Shown: one piece after another, positions 22,256 through 32,285 of the stretch
How the letters are laid out: each line of letters begins with the position of its first letter
Numbering within the stretch: the first letter of the stretch is position 1
From: Acanthochromis polyacanthus
Taxonomy: Eukaryota > Chordata > Actinopteri > Pomacentridae
Reading direction: 5' to 3'
Assembly: GCF_021347895.1 (NCBI RefSeq)
Contig: NC_067122.1
Span: forward strand, 37,418,215 to 37,482,214
DNA length: 64,000 nt
Translations under genes and position numbers: made by a program
Notes under the pieces: model-generated
Told to the model about the DNA's origin: nothing
Databases searched by the model: none
What the model saw: only the letters and a program-made list of their open reading frames with translations

Positions 22256-25200
22256 AAGGTTAGTTCATAGAAAGCTAATACAGCACCAGTGTGGTCTCAG
22301 CAGATCAATACTGTTATTCAAACAAGCTGGAGGAGACAAGAAAACATGGACTCTCTGCTTTTATTCTGCTTTAAACGTCCATCTTCCTCTCGCTTTTCTT
22401 CTGTCATCATTAATCCATTCACTCCATCTTTCTTTTTACCTCCCCCTTCACTTTCGGTTCACCCTCTCCTCCTTTATTCTTCCTATTGCTCTGTTCTTAC
22501 TGTTTTACTCCATACAGCTTCATCACATCATCCCCCCACTTTCTTTTTGACCTTCTTTCCCTCTGTTTTAACCCATTTACTCCATCCCTCCCTCTCAAAC
22601 TTTCTTCTTCTTTCCTGGTGACAGCTTGGTGGGTAATTGGTTCCCATATAAAGGGGATTCATTTGCATAATTACCTAATGTTATGCTTCACACATGCGTA
22701 CGATATGTCATGCACTCAGATCACAGGCTAACCCACACAGAGGTTAGCTTTTGATCTGAGCGGGGCGATGCCTTACATAGTGTCTGAAAATGAAAAGAAT
22801 TCAAAATGCTTGGCTCCTTGTTCCAAAACTGATCAAAGATTGTTCCCCTGTAGATTAGGCCAGATCATGCAGAAGCTCATGTGTGCAGCGTACATACTGA
22901 GCTACTTCTCAATCCCAAGACACCAGATTCCTGATCCAGAGTCCTGATTCTTCTATAGTATGAGAACAGCTGCTGGATGGAAAATCATTAAGAACAGTAA
23001 GCTTTCACTGGCATGGGACCTTCAAGCTTCTGCAAGCAGATCACTGCAAATGTTTAGTTTTAAAAGTGGGATGAGTACTGGTGGAAACTTGAGAACTTCA
23101 GCAATATGTAACAAATATGTCACAGGCAAAGACATATAATTTCATTCAAAAGGTGACCGCATTGCCTCCCTTTTGAGTTGAATCTCTCACTTTTCTTTTG
23201 TGTTGCTGAGTTTTCCCTTAGCATTTTCAGGAAAACATGCTACTGACAATAGTTTCTTGAAAAAATGTAATCAATTACTCATCAAATATTACACATTAAG
23301 AAGGTGGTTTTGCATTTGCTAATTGTTCCAAATGTCATGATTTAATAACTCTGGTTCAGAAGTGTTTACTGACCTTTAACGGCTAGGCTCGCAGTGGTGA
23401 CCAGTTCAGTCCTCTTAGACTGAACTGTTTTCTGAACAAGAAGTTCTGGTTCGAGACCAAATTTATTTGTGGAATCTCTGGTACCAGAGTGCCAGCTAAA
23501 GAATCCACTCAGTCCTGTTTTACATTCATCTATACAACTAAACTGCATTCTCAATTATATTTTGAGGCATTTAATTTGTAGTGATTATTGAGAAGCTGTC
23601 AACAACAGCTGATATCCAAATAAGTCAAAGTAACATTGCATTACAAATATTAAAAATGATAATAAGATTACTGAAATGCATGCAGGTACAGATCTGTTAC
23701 AATACAGAAATGCATAACACTGGTTGTGTGTGTGATGTGGCTGTTCAGCTCGTCATATTCTGCCTGAAAAACTGCTAAGAGAGCAATTCTGATGCCAGGG
23801 CCACTCAGGCAATATCAGTAAAAGTTTAAATTTAAGCGTACAGTATGTTGATCAGCACTTCATTATAAGGTCTTAATGCTTAAGGAAGATTATTTCAAGT
23901 GGGCTGTTGGTTTCAATAGTATGAGTCATTTGCCAAAATCAGAAACTTTAGTTAAAAGACAAATAACTAAATATGCTTTGGACAGTCAGTTTTTACATTT
24001 TGTCTCTTCATGATTTATTTCTGTGGTTTAGCTGTGGACGATTCATGATTTGAAGTCATTAAGTCTCACAGAAGCCTTTATCATCGTGCCACTTTACTAG
24101 TTACCACCCCCACAAGGTACTCTGGTTGTCAACAAGGAAGTACCCGCCTCCTCATTTTGCTACAGTACTAAAGTGTAAGATAATCAGTAATACTTCAAGT
24201 GTGTATGATGTGGGAAAATAGTATCTTGTATCAGCTGATAGTAAACATTAAAAACCCATATTGGATAACATGTGGTTCCTTAACTTACATATAGAATCAA
24301 AAACTAGCAATTCCACCAAACCTCTGCTCATTTAACTTTGTCTGTCAACATTTCAGAAGAGAAGAAAAAAAACTACTGTTTGATCAAAACTTTGCAGCCC
24401 AGAGATTTGATTTTGAATCAGTGAGAAAATGTCCTCACACTGACAACGGTTTTACAGGCTGCCAGTGAACTCTATTACATCCTCTCAGGGAGAAAACCAT
24501 ACGGGGTTGTATCTTATTACTAAGGGTATGTTCTCTCCACTGTGAAGAATCAAAACATCATCACAGCTTTGATAAGTGTGAATGACAACATGAAATATAC
24601 TATGGTGAAAATGACGACTGCATCTTTTGTGCATGTTCGACAATTTAAGAAACAGTAATAAATCACTTCAGGCGATCTCCATATTACATTTCATCAAGTC
24701 AACACCCAGTGGAGCACAATGAGAAGGATGGAAGACATTATTACTTTTACATGCCGCATGCCTGTTCCTCTACAGTGTGAATGTAACATAAAGAACAGTG
24801 CTTACATGGCTATATGAAAGCCCAGGGGAAACCAGCTTCTGTAAAGCTTATGAGAATACAAAACTGAAAATGTCTTTTTTGTAAGGTTCAACAAAGGGAC
24901 ATACAACTGAATCTGTGAGAACGATACATCAATGCAGTCAATGCTGCTGGTGAAAAAAGAAGGGGGGGCGACTGTGGCTTATATTAGAATAGGGAACAAT
25001 CTCCTGTATTGGTATCTATATCAAAAAGACCGCGAGTTGAAATTCCATTTTAAAATCCAGGTCTACAGGCCTTTTCACAGTATACATGGTATGCACTTTA
25101 GAAACCTATAGACTTACATACTTCCACAGTTTTGTGTATAATGTTATACTGGGTCAACTGGCAAATACGCATATCATTTTACAAACCATAACAGACTCAC

Positions 25201-25400
25201 AAAAATCAATCAGAACTTCTACTCTGCTTTGCTCTGGCGTAAGAAAGAGGCTAAAGAAACGCTCTACATGTAATGGCTTCAGCCTTGTCAACATTAGATT
25301 AATTTGGTAAGTTTGTTAAGTGTAAATATTCTTAAAAATGTTAGAACACCCCACAAGTTAAACATAAAGTAATGTCATTTTAAAGGAATTGGCTTTAATT
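22256..25400. other. Noncoding DNA with one candidate regulatory segment
   Basis: C/T-rich low-complexity sequence at about 22370-22620 gives misleading open frames. A candidate regulatory segment follows at 22615-22745. The remainder to 25400 is AT-rich, with no recognised gene or repeat. Confidence 0.45.
22615..22745. promoter_or_regulatory. Candidate conserved regulatory element (octamer plus homeodomain sites)
   Basis: The segment contains ATTTGCATAATTACCTAATG: the POU octamer ATTTGCAT overlapping TAATTA, then TAAT. GGGTAATTGG lies just upstream and ATTTGGTTCC-like A/T words flank it. It is less repetitive than its surroundings and falls between a pyrimidine-rich tract and ordinary AT-rich DNA. 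Clusters like this are common in vertebrate developmental enhancers. Function and conservation are inferred, not seen. Confidence 0.3.
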
Positions 25401-25772
25401 GGGGCTGCACAGTGGAGTAGTGGTTAGCACTTTCACCTTGCAGCAAGAAGATCCCCAGTTCAAATCCTGGCGTGGGCCTGGGATCTTTCGGCATGGAGTT
25501 TGCATGTTCTCCCTGTGCATGTGTGGGTTTTCTCCGGGTACTCCGGCTTCCTCCCACAGTCCAAAAATATGCTGAGGTTAATTGATAACTCTAAATTGTC
25601 CGTAGGTGTGAATGTGAGTGTGATTGTTTGTCTGTATATGTAGCCCTGTGACAGACTGGTGACCTGTCCAGGGTGTCCCCTGCCTTCGCCCGAGTCAGCT
25701 GGGATAGACTCCAGCACCCCCCGCGACCCTAGTGAGGATAAAGCGGTGTATAGAGAATGGTTAGATGGATGG
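25401..25772 (+). mobile_element. tRNA-derived SINE copy 3, best preserved
   Basis: A plus-strand copy of about 370 bp. The head GGGGCTGCACAGTGGAG leads into an A-box-like TAGTGGTTAGCA (25418-25429) and a B-box-like AGTTCAAATCC (25457-25467), at tRNA-like spacing. These are the internal pol III promoter. The body has GGAGTTTGCATGTTCTCCCT, CTCCCACAGTCCAAAAATAT and GACCTGTCCAGGGTGTCCCC. It ends in AAAGCGGTGTATAGAGAA plus a short GGAT/AGAT tail rather than poly-A. This matches the tRNA-headed SINE class of percomorphs (AFC/V-SINE-like by memory). It has retained both boxes and is the youngest-looking of the three copies here. Confidence 0.85.
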
Positions 25773-26964
25773 CTTCAATTGGGATTAAGATTAAAAAAAA
25801 TAATGGTCATTTTAACCGACAGGTCTATAATTGGAAGAGCACAGGTGTTTAAATGACACTGGCAATAATCTAAATGGCTTACCATTGACTTGTGGAAAGC
25901 CAAATACTGAATCTAAAGCTGTATCTAAAATCACTTCCTATTGACTATATAGTGCTCTACATTTAATGGCTGTTAATTTATTTAAGTGTTGAAGTGTGTT
26001 GCCCTCCAAAAATAATGTCCACGGTGTCAGTGCTTTCACCATCAGTCAGAGATCCATGTTTCAACTTAGATTCTTCGAGTATTCGACTCTTAACCTGTGT
26101 ATGATGTAGGTGCATTGCTGTTGTGTAAACTGGTACAGCACATAGCCACAACCAATGTGCAGTGTGTGCAGACAGATGTGGCTAAGTTACTGTATTTAGC
26201 TGTAAAATGTCTTTTTGGATATTACATAATCTGTTGACTGCCTTTAAAGAAAGGAAATAAAGACTGCAACTCTGTCTTCACCCTCATCACTGCAGAATTT
26301 ATCTGGACAGTCACCAGCAAAGTAGCCAGACTAAAAACTAAAGAAAAGAAACAAAAAAGGTCAAAATATTTGAATAAATTCAACTAACAACATTGTGATG
26401 TTATCCACTGATGTGCACTACTTTCATGCTAACAATCCTGCATTGCCTTGTGTGGAATTTTACAGGTGCCCAAATGACCATCGAGCTGATATAAAATGAC
26501 TATTATTAGTAAGAGTCTGACATCTATTTATTGTTCATTGTTGATTATCAATTTTATAGGAAATAGACAACAACAGAGTGACTGCCTGTCTGTGATTGGA
26601 GGAGTGTTTTTTCTGCTTCACACTGGGGTTGCTATATAATCATTGGATTATTGACACTTCTGCCAACTTCTATGATGCATTGCACAAAGTAAAGTCACAT
26701 GTTCTGCTACTGTTCTGCAACACAAGCAACAAGCAGGCTCAGACAGTATTATAGCGACGTTGTGGTTAAACCCAGGGATACGTATCAGATCATAATGCCA
26801 TTAGGTAGGCTGTCATGAGGTTATTCTGTGTATGTGGATTTATTCATGCACCAAGCTGTAGCCTCCCCTGGAGGAGCAGGCAGAGGAAAAGTTTGGAGCT
26901 GAAGTGCACAGCCAGTCTGCTGTGATGTGACTGGAGCTGATAGGGATCCATTAGTGAGGACATC
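25773..26964. other. Unassigned noncoding DNA
   Basis: No recognised gene or repeat. Confidence 0.5.
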
Positions 26965-27261
26965 ATGAGGTTTGGACGAGAGTCGCCCACAGACAGACAG
27001 CAGTCAACGCTACTCAGCATCATACATGACAAAATAAACAACACAGATGGGACTTTGACACAAGTCATCACTCCAGAGAGGAAGAGCAGAGAGAGTGCAG
27101 AGTCAGACTGTAATGGGGAGAAATTCACGTCTCTGTGCACAACTATTCAGACTGCCAGGGTTACAGATGTGATCCCACAGTCAACACATCTGCTGTACGC
27201 ATTCATCGGTTCTGATACAAGCCTCCAGCTAACAGACATTAAGAGAAAAGGTGTCAAGTAA
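26965..27261 (+). CDS. Unrecognised open frame, 98 codons, possible exon
   Basis: I do not recognise this frame. It begins MRFGRESPTDRQQSTLL, is hydrophilic and Thr/Ser-rich, and has no membrane segment or known motif. Its base composition is more balanced than the flanks. The stop codon overlaps AAGTAAGTA (27256-27264), a fair splice-donor match, so a reading as a first exon is possible. A 98-codon antisense frame overlaps it, which argues that a locally GC-richer stretch simply lacks stops. I favour chance or an old element over a gene. Confidence 0.2.
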   Translation: MRFGRESPTDRQQSTLLSIIHDKINNTDGTLTQVITPERKSRESAESDCNGEKFTSLCTTIQTARVTDVIPQSTHLLYAFIGSDTSLQLTDIKRKGVK

Positions 27262-27949
27262 GTAGCGTATTATTTTTGATGTAAACACATCGCGAAAATG
27301 GAGCTGTCTCAGGGTTCAGGAGGGGAGGAGATAAAACAGCCAGTTTCACTTACATGGTAATAGAGAGTGAAAAATATCTTTCAGCTAGGGGAAGGCAATA
27401 ATATAAAGAGTCTCAGAAAGAAAAATAGGACAAAAAGGAAATCTGTAAGGAGAAGTGAGATCAGAGTTAGTAACTGTTCACGAGTGTTTCCTGTGTTCCC
27501 CATAATGCTACGTAACTGCTATGTAGCATTAGCAGCTGAACTGTATCTAGATATCTAGATAAGTGCACCTTGGCATTTACCTCTCTAAAAGAGCATGTTA
27601 TAGAGGTGAGTATCTATATGTTGCATTAAAAACCCTCAGGGGTCAGGGTTCCATTGAAAGACATGTCAGAAAAAACATCTGGAACAAAACTGTAAAAGAA
27701 AAAAGCTCTCACTGCCTTCAGGTTTTGTACTTCATTGAATACACATAAACAGAAATTTGTTATTTTGAATTTTGAAATATTTTTCTTCATACTTGAACAT
27801 AAAATCACGGATTTGTACATATTTCCGAAGGTGACACTTCATTGAAGTATTAATATTTTTGACAGTGTATTCTTTAATTCAGATTTCATAGGCTAAAATG
27901 CATTGCTGTGTCCAGTTCACTTCAGTAGCACAGTTGTTTATCTCTTCAT
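27262..27949. other. Unassigned noncoding DNA
   Basis: Short frames only, nothing recognised. Confidence 0.5.
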
Positions 27950-28245
27950 GCTTTTAAAACAGCACCTATTCTGCTGTATTTGGCAGGTAAGTTGTTCTGA
28001 GCAACTTCAAGATATTGGCATGGTTCCTCTGTGGATTTATATTATCAATGAACATGAAACTGACTCCATGATGTTGAGATCAGAGTTCTGCAGGGAAGCA
28101 AGACATCTGCTGGAAGACTTCTTGTTTTTCCTACACCTGAAGATCACCCTAATAATTCCGGCTATATGTTTGGGCTTGTTGTCAAGCTCCAAAGGGAATT
28201 TGTTACCGATGTGATGCTTCCGTGTCAGCATTCCATGATGGGTAA
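27950..28245 (-). pseudogene. Tc1/mariner transposase remnant, C-terminal catalytic part
   Basis: The minus-strand frame from about 28231 reads LELDNKPKHIAGI, matching the D-N-x-P-K-H block with the second catalytic aspartate. About 27 residues later it reads NSDLNIMESV, matching the P-D-L-N-x-I-E block with the catalytic glutamate. The frame stops shortly after. The DNA-binding domain and first aspartate are absent and no TIR was found, so this is a short dead fragment. It abuts a different Tc1 copy that starts at 28261. Confidence 0.75.
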
Positions 28246-28260
28246 GAATCTAAACATTCA

Positions 28261-29300
28261 TACATAGAGTGCCAGAAACATTTGCACAGTGCTGGATATT
28301 TTCTCGTGTTATATACAGACGGGTGAAAAGTTAACCCTTTAAACTGCAGTCCATTCCAGCCATTTTCAGTACAAAAAAATCGCTAATATTCTATTTTTAA
28401 ATTAAAAAAATGACGATAAATACGGGGAATATTGGACACGCATCGCGAGGTGCATTTCCTTGAAAACGACCGATTCGTGGATTTTATACCGACTTCAAGA
28501 CATGTTTTGGACAAAATAGTTTACTGGCTTGTGTCATCTGGATGTAAAAGGTTGGATTATGGCCGTTTTTTGTGGAATCTTTTTTTCTGTGTGTAATAAT
28601 AAACCCGGAAATGTGAGTCGCGCTGTGTGCGTTGAAGCCGTGTATACAGAACGGATGGATGAATATTCATTTTTGTCGGACAAATGTGTTTTTCTCACCC
28701 GCTGTGGTAATCACATCTGAAAGTGGTTTATACCGGCGGATTCATGAGAATCTAAGCTTTCCATCGGCGTATAGTGTTTGTATAATCGCGTTTGCAGCCG
28801 TCGGACATTCTTGAAATTCCTATGCAAATTAGTAGGTGTACCGCTGGCGGTACACTGAAGCTTAAGGGTAAAGGCAAAAACAACCTTATGTGTTTTAGTA
28901 AGGTGTTGGGTCACCATAACACTGTCAACACACTTTGATTCCCCAAGTCACTGGAACTCTACAGGAGTGACAAAACACCAATCTTCCAAAAGATATTAAG
29001 TCATTTGGTGTTTGTAATGGCCACAGCATGGTTCTCTTCATTTTCATCAAATCTTTCAGTGACTCCATGTTCCCAATGGATGTGAGCATTGTCATCCAAG
29101 AAGACACCACTACCACCAGGATTGAAATGTCTCCGCAACATAACAGATCCATCAGATCTCTTCAAGGGTTTTGGATTATTCTTTCATCTTTTCACAACAT
29201 TCAAAAAATATACTTGTTTATTTCTACTTTGGTATCAAATGCTGCAGAAATGTGAGATCCATTCTATGTCCTGTTAACCATTTGCCAGCTTTAGTAGACA
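28261..29300 (-). mobile_element. Tc1-like transposon remnant carrying a nested MITE
   Basis: The 3' terminus is at 28261, TACATAGAGTGCCAGAAACA. It is followed by the 3' untranslated region, split by a piggyBac-like MITE at 28331-28872, and then by minus-strand transposase sequence. The frame around 29105-29010 reads GVFLDDNAHIHWEHGVTERF, containing the D-D-N catalytic block, and stops within 30 codons. The 5' half and 5' TIR are missing. The surrounding sequence near 29150-29300 fades into unrecognisable DNA, so the right boundary is approximate. Confidence 0.7.
28331..28872. mobile_element. piggyBac-like MITE nested in a Tc1 remnant
   Basis: The left edge is TTAA followed by CCCTTTAAACTGCAGT. 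The right edge, reverse-complemented, is CCCTTAAGCTTCAGT preceded by a decayed TTAA (TAAA). The interior of about 540 bp is CpG-richer than its surroundings (CATCGCGAGG, CCGGCGG, GCTGGCGGTAC), consistent with a younger arrival. It has no transposase. Removing the element and one TTAA rejoins the Tc1 3' untranslated sequence, which shows the order of insertion. Confidence 0.75.
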
Positions 29301-31389
29301 GATGGATAAATCACAATGACTTCACAAGTAAAACACAAAATCACAGTATGATAGATCTTTGTATATGGTAAATGTAAACTAGTGCTTTACTGTTCCAAAT
29401 GTTGAACTCGAAATGAGGTATTTCCGTGTAACCCAGCCAGGGTATCAGTGTGCTGCTGATCCAAACATGACTGTTTTTTTTGGTACTTTCAGGCAGCATC
29501 AAGCAGTCTACCAAAGAGCAAATCTGAATATTTCCTTATCTCATCCACCCTCAACCCACATGCGCCCCTCAATGTCTGACGGCAAACTTATAGTTTATCA
29601 AAACACGGTACAACAGCTTTTATGGATTCCTGCCTGAGGCTTAAAGAAGACTGAGAGGGCAGCTTGCAGAAAGAGACAGGAAGAAATTCACAGGAACCAC
29701 TGCAGACCCTCCAAAACAAACAGCCTACAGAACACTAAAAATGGCTGCATTGTTATATCTATATCAGAAACAATTCTGCCAGAATTGAATGTAAAATGCC
29801 ACTTTGTACCTATGAACAAAGAACAGTATATGCATCCACATCAAACTGAGATGATTACTCAACTGGCATTAAAACATGCAGCAGGAAAGCTTTCCTCTTC
29901 CTACACTCAAGCAGAAAAGCACAGTGTAACATGAAAGCAGACCTTCACAGGGGTAAACAACTTTCAACACCAATTACCTCCACTGCAAGTGCTGTGGCGG
30001 CTAAAAGAGAAAAGACCTTTCTATTATTTTGTATTTGGTGTCTTCAGGGTGACTCATACAGCAGGTGCTGATGACACCTGTTATATGAGGGAAAAAGACA
30101 TTTATGGTGCTTTGCCCTCTGAAACACAACAACTTCAGTTTGTCAAATGCCTCTCTTTTATACTCTTTAGTCATGAATATTAAATAATACATAGGTAGGC
30201 AGAGGAGAGGGCAACAGTTCTCAAAATGCCCTCTGCAACTGTCACACAATGCTTGAAAAATTACATGGTTCAACAGAGCGTTTATGACCCTAATTATAGA
30301 GAAGCTTGGATGTACGTGTTGTTTGTGAAGTCTTTCAAACTTAATGAAAAGCAGCACAAACTGCAGTCAAAGTCATTAGAGAGAGTGAGAGGGACGCTGG
30401 CAGAGGTACGTAACTTATAAAAACACCTTCACTCAGCCACCATCAACAAATCAATGATTAAAATCTGGATTATAAAGCGACTGTCGCCCACTGGGGAATA
30501 AATAGAGATCCTCCTACAAATATTGCATAAAAAAACAAGGTCACTGTCAGTGATGTGTATACAATTTGCTATATTTTGGTGAGTCGTCCACAGTCCAGTA
30601 AATGCAGTCCGATATTTACCAGAACCAGCCAAGCAGCACTGTAACTATAGTATACTTAATAAAAGACATGTAACAAATGGATGAAACGTGTTCTCAATCA
30701 GTCACATTACCAGAAGGAGCACAGACTGTAAAATATTCATTTCATAGCTCATAGTTAAAGCTGTTTTCACATTCAAACAGGAACTACAGAAGTGTTGTGC
30801 TGTGCACCTTGTTTTCACCGCTTACACATTTACCACTCTAGCTACAGTTTCAATAATAACATTTAATCATTGAAGGCTCTTTTAAATATATACTTTTCAA
30901 TTACACCAATGATAACTGAACCTGCCAGCTTCAAGAGTGAATGGGTACACCGATAATTTTTTCTACAAAAGTTACAAATCAATCTTAGTATGTTGGACCT
31001 GGAAACACCACTACGGCACAAGTTCAAATAGCATGCCATCACATTCATTTACACGCACACGCAGTTGATGAACTTCCAGCTCTTTGTTAGAGTCTTTCCT
31101 CTGGGTTTATTTAATACCTGCAGCATCAAACAGCAGCAGGGTCCATACTGTCATCTCCAAAGAGAGAAAGGTGCATTTATTTACGCACGTGGAACAACAG
31201 CGGTAACTTCATAGCACCTTGCATGGAAGCTTTGCCACTGTTGGTATGTATAACTATCTAAATCTGATACACATTTGCTGTTCACTTGATTAATTATTTG
31301 TAATTCTAAATTAACCTGGACAAGGAGACCGGATAGGCCAGGATCTAACAGCATATCACACTGCAAACTTTTCTTCACTTCAGACAGGT
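29301..31389. other. Unassigned noncoding DNA
   Basis: No recognised gene or repeat. Frames are under 120 codons and without motifs. Confidence 0.45.
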
Positions 31390-32285
31390 GAGCTGTTAGT
31401 CCTTTTTTTAACTGGGGAACTGTGTTTCTGGGACATTAATGAGCAGTACTGGGGCTCCACAAGGAACAGTCCTGGCTCCATTCCTGTTCACTCTGTATAC
31501 ATCTGACTTCAAATAAAAGCACTGAGTCCTGCCACATTCAGAAATACACTACTATCGTGGCATGTATCAGAAATGGACATGAAGCTGAATATGGACATGT
31601 GATGAGTGCCTTCAGTGACTGGAGTCACAAAAACTGCCTGCTACTCAATGTCTCAAAGACAAAGGAAATGATCATAGATTTCCGCAGAACCAAACCCCCT
31701 TTTCAGTCAGAGAACACTTGTGGCATGGACATCGAGATGGTGACATCATATAAATATTTAGGTGTCCACCTTGATAATAAGCTGGACTGGTCCAAAAACA
31801 TAGACTTCATCTACAAAAAGGGCCAGAGCCGACTTTTTTTTGCCTCAGACGACTTCGATTACTAGACATCTGCAGTAAGATGCTGCAGATGTTTTATCAG
31901 TCTGTGCTAGCAAGTGTCCTGTTTTATGCTGCAGTCTGCTGGGGAGGCAGCATAAAACAGAAGGATGCAAGGCGTCTGAACAAACTGATTAAAAAAGCTG
32001 GCTCTGTGGTTGGAATCAGACTGAACACATTGGAGGATGAGGTGGAGAGACGGGCACTGAGCAAGATGGAGGCCATTCTGACAAACATGGATCATCCACT
32101 CCATATCTGCCTTGATGAACAACGAAACATGGTGGACGGCTCCTATCCCTGCGCTACAGGACAGAAAGATTCAGAAAATCTTTCTTACCATCAGCAATTA
32201 AACTAATTAATTCTAAAGTAAGCAGATGTGACCCCAGACAATTGAATTTCCCTTTGGGGATTAATGAAGTTATTGTATTGTATTG
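31390..32285 (+). mobile_element. 5'-truncated L2-clade LINE copy
   Basis: The segment contains the end of a reverse transcriptase, a short 3' untranslated region with GAATTTCCCTTTGGGGATTA, and a tandem TATTG tail (about 32264-32285) instead of poly-A. This is typical of fish L2-type LINEs. The 5' part, including the endonuclease and most of the RT, is absent, as usual for target-primed reverse transcription. Orientation is plus. Confidence 0.8.
31440..32206 (+). pseudogene. L2-type reverse transcriptase, C-terminal remnant
   Basis: The reading passes through TGAPQGTVLAPFLFTLYTSD (RT motif with the G-x-P-Q-G turn, about 31452-31510), then a damaged stretch where the catalytic Y/F-A-D-D should be. 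There HIQKYTTIVACIRNG shows the DD pair deleted. It continues through LLLNVSKTKEMIIDFRR and YKYLGVHLDNKLDW (palm/thumb). A run of eight T at 31834-31841 carries a frameshift, after which the frame resumes as the 3' part beginning at 31880 (MLQMFYQSVLASVLFYAAV). Loss of the active site and the frameshift make it non-functional. Confidence 0.8.

Noticed and set aside
22289..22621. 110-codon frame
   Set aside because: Low-complexity C/T-rich DNA lacks stop codons. No protein features were seen.
25418..25467. A functional tRNA gene
   Set aside because: A- and B-box-like motifs are present, but they head a 370-bp SINE and no complete cloverleaf could be made out by eye.
26844..27140. 98-codon antisense frame
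   Set aside because: It overlaps the plus-strand frame at 26965. Both probably reflect local composition.
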